Part shown: positions 43,091 to 56,487 of the stretch, piece after piece | Layout: every line of letters begins with the position of its first letter | Numbering within the stretch: position 1 is the first letter of the stretch | Origin: Pararge aegeria | Taxonomy: Eukaryota > Arthropoda > Insecta > Lepidoptera > Nymphalidae | Length of the DNA stretch: 64,000 nt | Reading direction: 5' to 3' | Assembly: GCF_905163445.1 (NCBI RefSeq) | Contig: NC_053185.1 | Location: forward strand, 16,696,001 to 16,760,000 | Made by a program: the position numbers and the translations under genes | The notes under the pieces: generated by a model | Database searches by the model: none | The model's input: only the letters and a program-made list of their open reading frames with translations | Told to the model about the DNA's origin: nothing

Positions 43091-45734
43091 GACTTTTTTT
43101 TTAAATAGTCATTTTGACAGACCAAGCTCACGACCCACCTCATTGTAAATGGAAAGCCATCGCTTATAAACAACACTACGTTTCTAAAGTTGCGAAACTG
43201 ATTCGTAAATTTCAGGGGACCCGCAAACTGATATTTGACTGATGAAACAATTATCAATTCCGTTTTTTTTTTCAATAACATTAAGATCATAACGAATATG
43301 AAAAATGTGATAATAAAAAAACAAACTACCACACCTTGTGGGAAGAACCGTAGACAAGTTAGGTTATATGAGTTGCCTAGTGAAAATCGATTAGTGGAAG
43401 GTAAATGTATGCCTAAGAATCTTCTTTGATTAGGCGTTACTTACTTAGTCATTGCCTTGTTCCTCGTTCGTGAAAACGGGCATTAATGTTAGAATCTTTT
43501 TGCTACAGCTTATAAAAAAAACCTAATTGCAATGTGCATTAGTGTCAACAGGAACCCTTTAACAAACTCTTACACTATTTTACCTAGAAGTGGGAAGATA
43601 TTTGCGGGGTTTCTGAAAACATGTACCACCAGATCAGATATGAGGACATTCGGTTCTGCGAGGCGTGAATTGGATATTATGACAGGTTCCAATGCAAGTG
43701 TTATAAATCAAGCGAGTTAAAGGTTTTGATAATGGGAAAGGTACACTGGCGAATGTCAACGCTAATAAATAATGGGTTTTTATTTAAAGCTTTGTATTTA
43801 CTTTCAAAGGACTCGAAAGGCGAGGGGAAAGTTTTAACTTGAGTCTCTATAATTTATGTACACTTTCATACAATACAAAGATAATGTAGGTTAGGGAAGA
43901 ACTCTGGAAGTCGTTAAGGAATAAACAGCTAGAATTAATCGAAAAGAGAAAGAAGATAAGATACTAGTTTGAAGAGACAAAAAGTGGTCTGGACTCTAAC
44001 CAGCATCTATAAAAAAATTGTTTAACAGAAAAGTTAAATTTAAACAAAAAGTTCGATTCCCATCTTTGCTTTTTTTTAAATTACAATAAAATGTTTTAGA
44101 TTTTTCATTCGTGATTTAGTTAAACAGGGATCCTAAAATTTAAATCCGCATTTATATCTAAATAAGGTTGTGACAGAAAGACTAATTAGCACGAGGGTAT
44201 GTTTGTATACGTATGTACATTATAGTAAAGGGAACCTAAAAAGTTTTACTTATAAAGGATTACGTGATTAAACAGATACAGATCGTTTTGTATCATTGCA
44301 ATAGAACAACTATACTGTTCGAAAGTGCTATCAATTCAAAGCGAATCGATAAGATAAGAGGTATCAGTAATTCGATAATTTATCAAGGTGCCCCCTACAC
44401 TACAATCTAAACGCATAGCGCTAGACCCTTTTGCACTGTTAACAATGCATAATGTATAATATTGTTTCTACGCCTCAAAGCAACTTACAAAGCCTTCATA
44501 TAGCTACCAACGACAATGCTATTCTGTTCAGAAGCTTACAGAAAATGAGACCGCGGTATAAGCGTGAAAATTGAGTCATTTATTCTGCCACTCGGTTATT
44601 GCATAGAGCATTGTATGACTCTTTTGTAAGTTGAGAAGTTTAAGGTTTTTTTTTTCTCTTTGCGAACTACTGTCAATGATAATAAGAATCATCAAAGAAC
44701 GATTTTCCGGCTTCCGTTTGATCACCTACGTATATTGGTAAGTACCTTCAAACTAAGAGCGAATGTGTAACATAACAGTAAATAGCAAAATCGCTCTAAA
44801 ATAGTAATATATGTATATATACGGTTAAGGTTTTTTTAATAGTAATATTTGACCTAGCTGGTATCGATCACGAAGGTAACGATGAGTGTATATACAGCAA
44901 TACATCGTCGGGCATGCAAGAAACACGTCCTACACTGTGCCATCAATTTGAGGCGTAGGTGTTAAGCTTCATGTGACTGTAATTACCCCGGTGATCTTGC
45001 CTTTTAGACCGGAACACAGTAATGCTCAGCGCTAGAACTAAGCATGGCCGTAGTATTTAACCAGAAGAAGTTCTGACTTAAAAACTAGAAATGTTTGGTA
45101 TTGCGTATTATGAAAGGGCACTAGGTTTTAAAACAAACTTAAAATTTATGAACTGGACCTACGAACTAGTCAAATTTGTCATTAATCGAATGCCGTTATT
45201 TATCACGTCCATTCACTATCAGGTAAAGGCAGGGGTCTGACGGCAAATTTATTAAAGTCATTGTTAATGTTTGACTTTAGGCGATAATTGAGAGCTTTAT
45301 TTTTGCCACACCAGAAACTTATTTAAGCTATAATACTTGATTAAATGTACTCGAAATGTGGTGCTGGAGGCAACCGTTGCCGATCCCTTGAACAGCTTTT
45401 TGGACTCACGCTTCGATCCTGGGGGAACTAACAGTCAAAGACAGATTATAGTCGACTGTGCAGATACGAATCCCCAAAAGCTTTGACACATTGTTGGGAA
45501 CTAACACTCCATGGAACGACTTGTTGTCCAGAAAAAGTGGAAGGCAAACTGTCTCGCACGCGTTTGACGGACATTAAAAAAGCCTCAACACTAACTTCCA
45601 AAGTGCAATTTTTTCGAAACGTCCAAGACTGCAACAAATGTAGGCGGATCGAGGAAATATTCAACCAGTTATCAATATGGAATGGCAATGGTATTTTGAA
45701 CTAAGTTGTGCTATACTACTGTTTATTAAAACAG
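43091..45734. other. Noncoding, no gene seen
   Basis: After the T-run no resumption of SINE-3 is visible. Frames at 43235-43429, 43532-43720 and 45446-45704 (both strands) carry no motif. Mostly single-copy-looking AT-rich DNA. Confidence 0.35.
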
Positions 45735-46550
45735 GCCTTTATAATAATAATAATAATAATAATAATCATTTATTTCAGGCTTTACCCATTAAATTTAAGA
45801 TCAGTTAAGACATAAAATTAAATGCAATTAAAATAAATACATGTCAAAAGTAAATAAAACTAATAATAAAAAAAATAGAAAAAAAATAACTAACTAAATT
45901 AAATCTAATCCAAATAAACCAATTCAAAAATCAAATTTAAATAAAAAGAAGAATGAGAACAATCCCTTAATACTGTCTAAGCGGCATTGGTATAACAACA
46001 GGCCTATCACAGCAATGGCGGAGGTAATGACAGTCCAGTCCAGCCGCAATCATCTTCAGAACTATGTTGGAGCTATTCCGCACCCTGCGCACCAAAGACG
46101 CACACCGCTTGCGCAACGTAGTGTGGAAACAATCCGTCCGCGCATCCGCAAACATACCAGAGGCGCTGCAGAATCGAGGCAGCCCCAACAACATTCTGAA
46201 TACATTATTGTACAAGACGCGGAGGTCGCTGTACCTTTTCTTAGAATAATTAGTCCACAGGCTGCACGTGTATAAGATGTGCAGTATGCTTTAAAAAGTG
46301 TCAACGTGCAAACCTGCGAGCTATCATATTTGCTCTTATTGACAGAGACCTCCGCTCCCGCTCAATAGCGTCATCCTTGAGGTCGGTGGTGATTACATGC
46401 CCCAGGTAGTTGAATTCCTTCACCATGCCATGCATCTCATCTCTTTTCATACACAACGGATCAATAAAATCCGTGACAGCGCATTTTTTATCTGCAAAGT
46501 TTGAACGAGTGCCAGATAGCTTGCTTTTGTTTTAGATGCGGTAAAAGTTA
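45735..46550 (-). pseudogene. Decayed LINE ORF2 C-terminal part with (ATT)n tail
   Basis: Minus strand, 5' to 3': a frame with TASKTKAS (near 46540), then FADKKCAVTDF, MVKEFNYLGHVITTDLK and DDAIERERRSLSIRANMIA with RRFAR and a stop (near 46310). FKAYCTS follows. Then, in other frames, YTCSLW and YNNVFRMLLGLPRFCSASGM with FADARTDCF, and a stop at 45967. The FNYLGHVIT block and the FKAYC...NNAFR-like order fit the region just after the RT active site of non-LTR elements. At least two frameshifts and one stop are seen. The FADD active site is upstream and missing. The 3' end is (ATT)n at 45740-45768 on the plus strand as AAT. Clade not assigned. Confidence 0.75.
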
Positions 46551-47261
46551 CCTGTTACATATTTATCAGATAAAAAAATTACTAGAATTTCAATGGCATG
46601 TGAGCAGTTTGTATTATTTCTATGCTTAGTTGATTCAAAAGGCACGGGGAAAAAGGTTAGCGTGTCATATACTTACTGAAGTTTAAAGTACCAAATGATG
46701 GCTTTATATATATATAATAAATAAATAAATGGCTTTGTAGTTGACGTAGAGAATAACTTTAATTTTGAAACGAACATATAGAGGCCACATTGAATCGAAA
46801 ATAGTCAATTCCAGAAAAGGTCAATTCGTGTTTTTTCTACCTAGAAATTTCAAATTAGGATATTCCAAAACAAGAACTTAAGACTATTGCTTCAATTTTA
46901 GTGTAACCTTTTGTTGAAGCAAAACTGACCTTGGTATTTAAGTAAACTCGTAGAACCTATACCTAAGTACTAAAAGAATTTTATCAAAATATTTTATCTT
47001 AGCATAATTATATTGCACCGCTCCCTTAAATTTTATGTGGTCATTAAAACAATAGCTATTGTTTGGGCCAGAATTTTTTAGCCTCCTTGACACTTCAAAT
47101 ATTTCAGATAAACCATTCTATTACAGTGGACCGAAAACTCTAACAATGGTGTCACGTAATATATTGCAACACGATTTTCGTTTTATGCAGTTTTATGAAA
47201 TGTATACCTACCTATTACACAAAAAATTGTTACGTATTACCCTATTAATGTTCGGTGGCTA
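46551..47261. other. AT-rich noncoding, no gene seen
   Basis: A (TATA)n/(AAAT)n stretch near 46703-46733; nothing else recognised. Confidence 0.35.
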
Positions 47262-47520
47262 TATAGATAGGTAGGTTAGAGCTTCGGCCTCCCTTTCGGG
47301 GTCACTGAGTTCGATTCCCGGCACGCACCTCCAAATTTTCGGGGTTATGAGCGTTTTTAATGCGAGAAATTTTTAATATCACTTGCTTTACCGGTGAGGG
47401 AAACATCGTGAGGAAACCTGCATGCACTTGGCCAGCGTGGTGGACTATGCGCCTAAAACCTCCTCATTCTGAAGAATGACTCGTGCTCCTCCAGTGGGCT
47501 GTCTTGATTGTGATGATTAC
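47262..47520 (+). mobile_element. SINE-2 copy, internally deleted
   Basis: GGTTAGAGCTTCGGCCTCCC, GAGTTCGATTCCCGGCACGC, AATATCACTTGCTTTACCGG, ACATCGTGAGGAAACCTGCA, then directly GGCCAGCGTGGTGGACTATG; the middle CCTGAGAGTTCTC block is deleted. Confidence 0.8.
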
Positions 47521-47794
47521 CATCAATTTTATGAAAAGTACTGTATTTCTTAGCTTAACCATGAGATGCTCCCATCAAAATGTCATAACCTTAAATCTTA
47601 CTATGTACTGGTTAGCGATTGTTATCGTCGTCCCTCGGGGCTTCACTAAATCCGAAAGTCACAAAGACAATGAACTGATGGTATCATCCGATTTAATTAA
47701 CGTATTTTACGCGCGGGCTGCGGTTTCAACTACAGCCTAAGAAGATAAATTACTTATTTAAATATAAAGAGATTGTGATTATATGAGGTATACT

Positions 47795-47965
47795 TAGAGC
47801 TGTTATAGTCCAGTTGTAAATACTGCATAGTTCGATTCTCGATATTTAACTTTTCGGAGTTATCAATATTAAGGTGAAGGGAAAAATTGCGAGGTATCCG
47901 AGAGTTCTCCATATTATTCTAAAAGGTGTGTTATAAGCCTACGCACTCGGCTTGTAAGTAGGTAA
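47795..47965 (+). mobile_element. SINE-2 copy, highly diverged
   Basis: GTTATAGTCCAGTTGTAAAT (head), AGTTCGATTCTCG (B-box), AAGGTGAAGGGAAAAATTGC, CCGAGAGTTCTCC, AAAAGGTGTG and CGCACTCGGC keep the family order. Confidence 0.6.
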
Positions 47966-47997
47966 TTGGTCGATATTGATGAGATTTAAAAAAAAAT

Positions 47998-48655
47998 GAA
48001 GCGGTGATAGCCTAGTGGTTAGGACATCGACTTCACTTTGGGAGGTCGAGTTCAAATCCCCAGCACGCACCTCTAACTTTTCTACGTTATGTGTTTATCT
48101 ACAATTAAAATATCAATGCTTCAACGGTGAAGGAAAACATCGTGAGAAAACCTGTATGCCTGAGAGTTCTCCAATGTTCTAAAAGGTGTGTGGATTCTGC
48201 CAATCCACACTGGACCAGCATGGTGGATCACTGCCTAAACACTTCTCTTTGTTATAGGAGACCAGTGTCCTGTATTTTTTTTCTTTATATTAATAGCGAG
48301 GCAAACGATCAAGAGGGTCACCTGATGTCAAGTGATCACCGCACATCTGCATCACTAGAGGAGCCACCAATGCGTTTCCGGCTTTTACGGAAGGAATTGT
48401 TTACGCCTCTTGATAGTAGATTGTAGCTTGGAGGGAACACATCAGATAAGAGAGTGTTCCACAATTTGAAGTGCGCGGTAGAAATGATCTGGTATTGCGA
48501 ACAGGAGAAGAACACCAGATATCCAGATGGTGAGGATATAATTTATTACAATGCCTAGACGTGCGGTCAGAGAACAGAGTAGGAGGCATCAAAGCAAAAA
48601 ACTCTGGAGAACTCTCTCCATTATAGTTTAGTGGATTGGTAATGGTTTGATGATG
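47998..48655 (+). mobile_element. SINE-2 copy interrupted near its 3' end
   Basis: Well preserved head GAAGCGGTGATAGCCTAGTG, B-box GAGTTCAAATCCC, AGGAAAACATCGTGAGAAAA, CACTGGACCAGCATGGTGGA to GTGTCCTGTA at 48272. After the insertion, TTTAGTGGATTGGTAATGG and TTTGATGATGG look like the SINE-2 tail. Confidence 0.8.
48273..48628 (-). mobile_element. Retroposon nested in SINE-2 tail
   Basis: It begins with a T8 run, then GCGAGGCAAACGATCAAGAG, GGTCACCTGATGTCAAGTGA, GCGTTTCCGGCTTTTACGG and GTGTTCCACAATTTGAAG. I recall these strings from a very common lepidopteran LINE 3' end read on its minus strand. The poly(T) start fits a reverse insertion. No clear target duplication was found. Confidence 0.6.
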
Positions 48656-49261
48656 GATATTACAATAGCAGAGTTGTCGATCCGGTTATTCTGTTACATG
48701 TAATATATCCGTTAAAGCCCGCTTACCCAGATTGGAGCTGAATCCTTTTAAAACCTCTCATCTATGCCACATTGATACATAAATTATGATGATAAAATTA
48801 AATGAAGTAACGATAAAAGTAATTTTATTTGAATTAACGTAAACACTCAACCGTGTAATTCAGACGTAACTGATCGGCAATGATAAATTAAAGCCGAGCC
48901 GAAATACTCTTAATATTAATCCACACAAACTCACACACTCATCGCGACATTATCACTAACGCGGGGTTGTGAAGATTATTTATTGGCTCTGACATTCGGT
49001 GTTTTTCCGGCTGCGATGCGATTCTCGTCAATTAATGTAATTAACGATACACGCAGAAAAAAGCGTGCGATTTTGCCGGCATCGTCGTTATCAACCCATA
49101 ACCGGCCCAATACACGGCACGGGTGAGAAAGATTCGGTTCTTTCTTTTTTATCAGGAAAAAAAACACCATCGTGACTATATGCAAATGAAGAAACATCCA
49201 TCAGTCTTAAGCGATTAATTTTATAGGTTTAAAAATATTTTGTTTTGATTAACGCTGTGAT
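48656..49261. other. Noncoding; small SINE-3 3' fragment
   Basis: GTTAAAGCCCGCTTACCCAG and ATTGGAGCTGAATCC near 48711-48750 resemble the SINE-3 3' body. Otherwise nothing recognised. Confidence 0.35.
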
Positions 49262-49480
49262 TACCTCGTTGGTCCAGTTATTAGCATTTTCGGCTAATGA
49301 TTAAGAAACCCTGGGTTCAATGCCCGGTTCAAAATTGTTAGTTATTAGAGTTTTGTGCTGACAAAATTTCAGCCCGGAACCCTGGGTTTAGCTGATTGGA
49401 TCGCTATTAATTTTAACGGTGAGTTGCGACCAAAGCTCATAGATGCATTTCGTACCTAGGTTATGATTTTAAGAGAGACG
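49262..49480 (+). mobile_element. SINE-3 copy
   Basis: CTCGTTGGTCCAGTTATTAG (head), CCTGGGTTCAATGCCCGG (B-box), ATTTCAGCCCGGAACCCTGG in order. Truncated 3' body. Confidence 0.7.
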
Positions 49481-52400
49481 AGATCAGTACACAAGCCCAA
49501 CCAAATTTTATTCGACCTTTGACTTAACATTATACTAGTTTTAAAAAAGGTTTTTAACAATATTATCGACAAAATACAACCATCCATACGATGTCGGCCA
49601 CATTAAAAGATAATCGAGTAATAACAGTTAACCGAAGCTACCATAAAAAGCGTATCAGAATAGTTTTTTTTCTCCTGGCAGATGTCAACACCTTGTCGCC
49701 GATGCGTTCAAGGTGCGGCCACTTCGACGTACGGAAGTTGTTTCACCGAAATCGAATCATTACACGGTATTTACATAAGGCGAACGTATAAAACTGGCAA
49801 TTGTTTTTTTTTTGTTTGGGCCCTAAAAGGAAATTCAAGTATCATACCAATACTCATCTCAATCATTCATCTTCTTTTTTTACTTTACTCCAGCGATGTA
49901 TAGGAAAAATAATGTTCTTAACAGTGTAACAAAACCACAGCTTTAATAGATCATGATCGTACCGGAGAACGAAGTTACTTTACTGTACCGCTTTTACCTG
50001 TAACTAGCCTTGCGCAAAGCCTCCCCCACAAGACCAAACCTAAGTCAGGTTAAAAATTGATAACTCCCAAATCGATTATTACCAAACACAGTCTTGCTCA
50101 CTCACAGAACAATTAACCAACGAGTAGTTACATAGCATAAACAGCGGGAGATCGTCGAACGTTTTACTTCCAAAACATTTTCCAGTAGTAGGTTTAATGT
50201 TTAAGTGTTGGATTCGAGTGGACAGCGGCGCCTGACAAATGCCCCCAGGGCTAAATAATCACCTCGGGAATTCCTTTCACCATAAATATGAAAATAAAGG
50301 CTATCGCTGTATTTATAAGCCTTTCTCAACGCTATAAACTCTATGAACTGACAAGTGTATTAATTGTTTGGATTTGTATATTTACTATGATACTGAGGAC
50401 TAAACCTTTAAAATCGTTTTCATTTCAATAAGAAAGCTTAGGCACATGTTTTTCATCATCATATCAAGCGACGTCTATTTCTGCAAAACGTAGATCTTAC
50501 TTATGATCAAAAACACCTTCTGCTCTTTTGTTTAAAGTCCAGCACCTTGTGACCCCTACATCAATTGCAACTAGAAAACTATGTGCTCCGATCATTGCCA
50601 TATCAGCTTCGCAGTTCACTGAACGACTTCGGTAGCTTGGCTTCTTTTACGAATTAATTTACGTACATACGAAACGAGCATATCCGGAGTCTTTGAACCG
50701 TATAAAATTAAAAAAAATATATTTTGGGGCCTCAACTTATTCATGCAAGCAAAATGTATCCTTTCCATTCGATTTCGTAAACACTCTCACAACACAGTAA
50801 GTCGTTGAACGGTCCTAGGTAAGTGCAAAGAACAATACCGTATCGATACCGAGATAAGAAAGCGGTTTATCGTGACAGATAGCCCCGATGTCTGACGTGA
50901 TGTTTCAACGGAAAAAAAACGAACAAAAGGAGTGAAAGTGCAGTATTGGAATAATAACCCGAGGCTTGGGCGTATGACAATGATCTAGTCTATTACAGAG
51001 ATTACTGTGAGTTACAAAATACCTATGGTGCTAGGAATAATAACACATGGAAGCACCGTCACTGTTGTATTTACAGATGGACCGCTGTCTGTGAGAACAG
51101 AAGAGAGAAGGTCACACTCCAGTGTCGTATGTTATTACTGGCAACATAAATACCAGCACATAAACTGATAGAATGACCTTATACCATATCGACTTTACAT
51201 CGACTGGATTAAAATTAAAGACGAGATGTTCGGACCTTAGCAGAAAAAAATCCGTTATTATAAATTCCCCAATTGCTCCTACAGACAAGGCCCCACTGCG
51301 CTAGTGAGATCGTCAAAATTAGGAATAATAATATATAATGTATTTGATTACTGAATTAATTCGAGGTGAATGCCCAAAAATCATAGATCATTTTCTATGA
51401 AATGTTGCTTCCCCTATGTACACATGATCATTTTAATTAATGATTGCAAATTTAATGTGCATATTTTTTAACACTTATTTCAACTGGTTTTGAAATTTAA
51501 GACTTGCAATTTGTTGGTCACGACAATGCTAACTTGATATTTCCTCAGCATAATGCTTAAACTCTACTTTTAATTCAAAGCCTAGCTATAATAATAACTG
51601 TTGACAGGCGATCTTTTTTTATCGGGTATCAGAAACGTCAATCACCGTATTTAAAGCAGGTACGTACATACTAGCTTGATTTATACCTTGGTTCGGTTCT
51701 TCAAAATATTTTTTCCTGAGTCCTATTTTTATGAAATAAGACTTGATAATCGGCAAACATAGCCCTACTGAGCTAGAAAGAATTATATAGTATTTTTCTG
51801 TCTTCCAGGATTTTGGATCTCTATACTATTTTGTGCAAAGGTAACAAGCCCTATTTTTGTTAATCTTACAATGATGATTCTAGGGACCTATTCCAGGATA
51901 AAAAGAGTTGAAAAATATATACTCGTTGGTGCCAAATTTTGTCAATAGTTTTACAAATGTTTAAGATTCTACATGAATGTCACGATGGTAATCGGTTCAA
52001 AGTCGGATGGTAAAAGTCGGTTACTAATACTACTAGAGAATTATGGCAAAGACTTTGTCTTGCAGTGCATCTAAAACCGCCGATAGTCCTAAAACCAGAT
52101 AATTCGTTTTTAACTGAGATGATTCGTCAGTTGACTTTATCGAAGCGTAACCCGCACTGGAGCAGGGTGGTGGGTTTAAACACGATATCCCTCGCTACTG
52201 ATAAAAACAGACAATAGATCAGTCTACAATTCCATACCGCAAAAAGATATAAAGAACCTGTAAAAAATAAATACAATAAAGTTCTGTTAAAATATATTAT
52301 TAAATTGCTCAATCAGTTATACTCAGTTTCTGGTTGGCTACATCTCAACGGAATCGACTTCCATTTGAGTGGATAATAAATTAATTACAAGCATGCAATC

Positions 52401-53351
52401 TGATGATTTCACAGATGTTGTAAAATCATGAGTTGAATTAAATTTTGGCAGGCCAACCGTTAGGCAATCAGTTGCTTTCCCAGACAAATAATTAAGATGG
52501 ACGTCTCATAGCGCGCATAAATGAGCAAAAAAATTAGACAAGTTAATCCAGAATTTAATATCATAAATGCAAAATGTGTCTGCCTGAGTGTTTTAACTTT
52601 CCAATCTCACTTTACCTGCATGAAGTTTACTGTCGAAGACGTTCCATCACTATGTTTATTTGCAATATTGAATTTCTAAAAACTGTATCTGTGCAGTGGC
52701 TTATATCATTTCTATGCTATCCTTCCGACCAACTTAGATCAAGCGTACTGCAATGCTATCGTTTATTGTTTATTGTTATTAGGTACACAAAAAAGGTAAT
52801 AACTAAAGGTAGATCTAAATATAAGTAATAACAAGTTTGCTTCTAAGCTGCAACGCAAAGTATGTGTACGCAAAATTAAAGTTGAAACAAAAAATAATAC
52901 ATATATATATCCCTAAAGTTATGTGGAATAGTGCTTAATAATTTGATTTTTTAAAATATTTGAAAATATTTAACCTCTAGTTAAAAAACTATCTATCTTA
53001 AAGCTAAAAACATACGAACTACAACAACTTCGCCATGGGATTTGAGTCAAATAAATTGTATATTTAGATACACATTGCAATAGCAAAGGATTTCATAGAG
53101 GATAATAAAGCATGAATATAAATTGCTCTAACAAAAATAAAACCCGGCTAATTTTTGGTTCTGGGTTCTTCTTAGATCAGGGCGTTTGGAACTGTCCCAG
53201 TTTTACTTTTAAGTTAACGAAGGTAGTTATTCCCATCACCTCAAAATAATAGATGACTGCTAAACCATTGCTCAGTATGTTTTTGGTAATAGTTAGTAAG
53301 AGATACTAACCATAGAGATTATTTGGAAACGATCGAAAACTGAGAAATTTC
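49481..53351. other. Mostly non-repetitive noncoding DNA
   Basis: No gene recognised over 3.9 kb. AACCCGCACTGGAGCAGGGT near 52147-52166 is probably a SINE-3 3' fragment. Frames at 49591-49903 and 52127-52312 lack motifs. Because this tract carries few repeats it is the best place here for undetected regulatory DNA or small exons. Confidence 0.35.
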
Positions 53352-53376
53352 ATGAGGACGAAGTCGTGGGCAACAA
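53352..53376 (+). mobile_element. Helitron-like 3' end remnant
   Basis: GAGGACGAAGTCGTGGGCAA followed by CAACT is the usual 3' terminus of these Helitrons (GACGAAGTCGCGGGCAACAG) with CTAG lost. Nothing upstream matches. Confidence 0.35.
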
Positions 53377-55310
53377 CTCGCAACAACTAAATAAAGATCT
53401 TAACGCTTTACTAGCTGGCAAAGCTGGCCAAGGACTAATTTCAAAAGGCGGTCTAACTGTTGTTATTTTACACGAAAAACACTTTCGCATCAGATGTTTC
53501 ACGCCAGCCGTAAGTCACTGGATCGGCAAGATCTTATCGGGCCTATATATCTCTGTTTTAAATACACAGAACATAGATAACTGACCGGCACGTCTCGGCG
53601 AACACTCGCTAACGAGCTGCTTAGCATTTGTGGACGTGACTATAATAAATATAGCCTCAAAGATTAAATAGCGAATGTCAGTTTCGGCGTATTTTGATAC
53701 TGACACGACTTTCTATTCCTTGTTGTGCTGATTTGCGCAAATCCTGAGTGCGAACGCGATACGACGTGCATGGTAAAGGTTTTCTACACGTTATGTCTGA
53801 TCGTTAATTCTTACATTAACAGACAGCAGACTATTTATTTTGATTTGACCTCTACCCTGTTCAAGTTTAGATCCAAAAGTTTGTCCATAGAGGCATTAAT
53901 AAAATGTTCATAATGGCTCTCTTCGTGAGCTTCAAGTATAACGCTTAAAGAGAGCGATATGAATCAAAGAAAAATAATTCAATACAAATATAACAACTTC
54001 ACATAATTTCTAAACTATTTCAGAAACCATTGACAATGAAGAAGTCATGCGAATATTACATTGCAGTGTTAGCAGATGTGACGACTAATACTACACATTG
54101 CTCAATAGCCGAAACAGACCTATGAGAATCAAAGAATGTGTATCCTCTTCATAGTGATGATGAGCAGATCATCACACTATTAACTTGTAAGCATAGAATG
54201 AAGGATTTTTTGGTTTACGTAACCAGGCATAGAACTGTACGTTGCCTCAGGCTAATGCATCCCGATCAAAGTGTTGTGAGAAACAAACGTTCACTTCACT
54301 TATTACATTAATTTGATGAGTGGCTTTGTAAGATGGGATGCAGGCTAAGAACAGATCTAGTAAGGAAGACCGAAATAACCTCTCTACAGGAGACATTGAT
54401 AAATACATACAAAAGTAAGAAGGTTAATGCGGTAAACTGGTAATCCTTATATGATAATCCGCCTGCTGACGACAGGCATTCCCTCAATGACTACATACAA
54501 ACACGGCTGCTTAGTAAATACAGAATTAATAGTTTTGGTATGTGGTCTATAAATTGGTCGCTTATTCGATAATGCTGGTTAAGGGAAGTTCACTAAAAGT
54601 AGTCTAAAACATTTCCACTTAAATGTACCTAAGTGCAAATAAAAATCCTAGTTTATTTAATAACTCTCATTTGACGATTTTTTGAATTACCGCAAAGCCC
54701 CATATTTAAAATAAGTCTCCGTAGATAGGTACCCTGAGAGCGGATTTGCCACGATTAAAAACATTTCTTTATCCTTAATATGGTAACTTAATACTTATGA
54801 CGACGCTTCTCAGCCTTAAAACTAGTTTTCGTGTTTATGAGTATTACATTCTTATACCTGCCTAAATACCGTACGCTGCTAAACCCTAGATATTGTTGAA
54901 ATATACTCTACCCGTTTCTTCTGCAGATTTGCAACATTTTTTCCTGCTTCTATCCAATATTTTTAGGCGATCAACCTAAAATATCACCACGAAAAATTCT
55001 TAAATTATTTCAATATAAATTACATATTTTACACAATGCGACCACTGTCTTAAATCTCTATATTACACCAAAGTATTGGATTGGGTTTGAAATGATTAAC
55101 TGATTATCAAATTCAATGCATTTAACAAATTTAAAGTTATTCGTTCCGTCGATTCATTTTGTGGTTTCTGTCCGCTTTGTCTTATTTGTCATAACAACAT
55201 AATAATTGCCTTTGGCACACGGAACATTAGGACGAAACCAAATTTATAAAATAAACAAAAGTAGTATTTTGGATATCAAGAAGTAAAATAGCGAACTTAA
55301 CATAATATGT
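53377..55310. other. Noncoding, no gene seen
   Basis: A fragment with CCTGCTTCTATCCAATATTT near 54941-54961 matches the end of Rep-F. Short frames have no motif. Confidence 0.35.
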
Positions 55311-55550
55311 GCCGTGTGGTGACGGCAGATCAGAATACAGTTGTCACCACCCTTCTTCTTCGCGCGGGTGTCGTACGAGGCGACTAATATAACGATGAGC
55401 GGGTAGTAGCGCCCTCTATCCTACTACTATTATCTACTGCGATCACCAACCCGCCAGCCCAGCGTGGTGATTCAGAGCAAGTCCCCCAGTCGGGAGAGGC
55501 CTTTAGTCCAGCAGTGGACTGCAATAGGCTGATGATGATGATGATGAACG
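55311..55550 (+). mobile_element. SINE-4 copy, full length
   Basis: GTGCCGTGTGGTGACGGCAG, TCAGAATACAGTTGTCACCA, GTGTCGTACGAGGCGACTAA, TATCTACTGCGATCACCAAC, CCAGCCCAGCGTGGTGATTC, then AGTCCAGCAGTGGACTGCAA and TAGGC(TGATGA)n. The last part equals the end of the RTE coding remnant at 6630-6672 with small changes, so the SINE carries the LINE's 3' recognition tail. Confidence 0.85.
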
Positions 55551-56246
55551 TAATATCTAAGCCCATAAACACGAAACTCCCTAAATAAAACTACGTACTT
55601 AAATCTGAACATAAATTAATGGTAGATATTATGCAATGGGAAATCGACGATAGTTGTTACTCGACCAATAAAGGAAGCTCTTCTCAAATAAGGCTTCCAG
55701 ATTAACATAAAAGTCGCAAACGATTACAAGTATTACGTGATCATTTTAAATAGTCACATGAAAGATAAATTTTTTTGCACTCTAAGTACCTATCATTAAC
55801 AAACCTGAATAGGCTCTTATGACTGTTTTTTTAAATAGAAGTTACATTTAATTTAAATAAAGATAATTTATTAATAAATAGCAGAGTATTTAATTCGCGT
55901 TTAATTTGCAATAAAATTAAAGGTTTAGTAAATAACTGCAGAGTATTAAACCAACACAAAACGTAAATCATTATAATAAATGTAAATCTGCCATCCTTCA
56001 CGCCCCCTGACTGATCTACTTTGGTGGAAATTTGGCACGGAAATAGAAAAATTAAAGTTCCCGAGAAAATAAACAAATTCTGCGGAAATCACGGGCAGCT
56101 ATAACTAGCTAACACACATTTAATAAAAGTAGTATAAATTAGCTCTGTTCAGTTATAAGTAGCTAACAGGTGGAAGATGGAAGCTAGCAGAAGTACAATT
56201 AAACTAACGTCAATAGTTAAATTGTGCAATAAAAAAGATAATACAA
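55551..56246. other. Noncoding; probable Helitron-like fragment
   Basis: 55985-56110 has GGTGGAAATTTGGCACGGAA, ATTAAAGTTCCCGAGAAAAT and AAATCACGGGCAGCT with CTAG close by, similar to the 3' part of a Helitron-like repeat. Boundaries unclear. Confidence 0.35.
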
Positions 56247-56487
56247 AGAGCAATGTTTCTGAAAACACTACCTATTTACTGAGTGGCAAGCTAAGGTAAA
56301 AATAACTATATTTCTATATTCACATTTAATTTGCGTACTTAAATTTCGGAATCAAACAAAATTACATAAGCACATATAAAAGACTTATTAGATAGCAAGT
56401 TGCGAATGAATAAAGGAGCAATATTGCTGAAAACGTTGTCTTTTTACTGACAGACAAGAAAAACTATATTTCTATATTTTCATGTAA
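56247..56487 (+). repeat. Diverged direct duplication, about 80 bp
   Basis: 56247-56330 and 56411-56487 share GAGCAAT, CTGAAAAC, TTTTACTGA (with one change), and AACTATATTTCTATATT in the same order at about 160-bp spacing. Probably an old tandem duplication. Confidence 0.6.

Noticed and set aside
43235..43720. Two plus frames after the truncated SINE-3 head
   Set aside because: No motif, poor composition and no sign of SINE-3 resuming, so neither a gene nor a nested element could be defined.
45446..45704. Overlapping 80- and 73-codon frames on opposite strands
   Set aside because: Neither has a recognisable motif; lying just beyond the LINE tail, they could be chance or unknown repeat.
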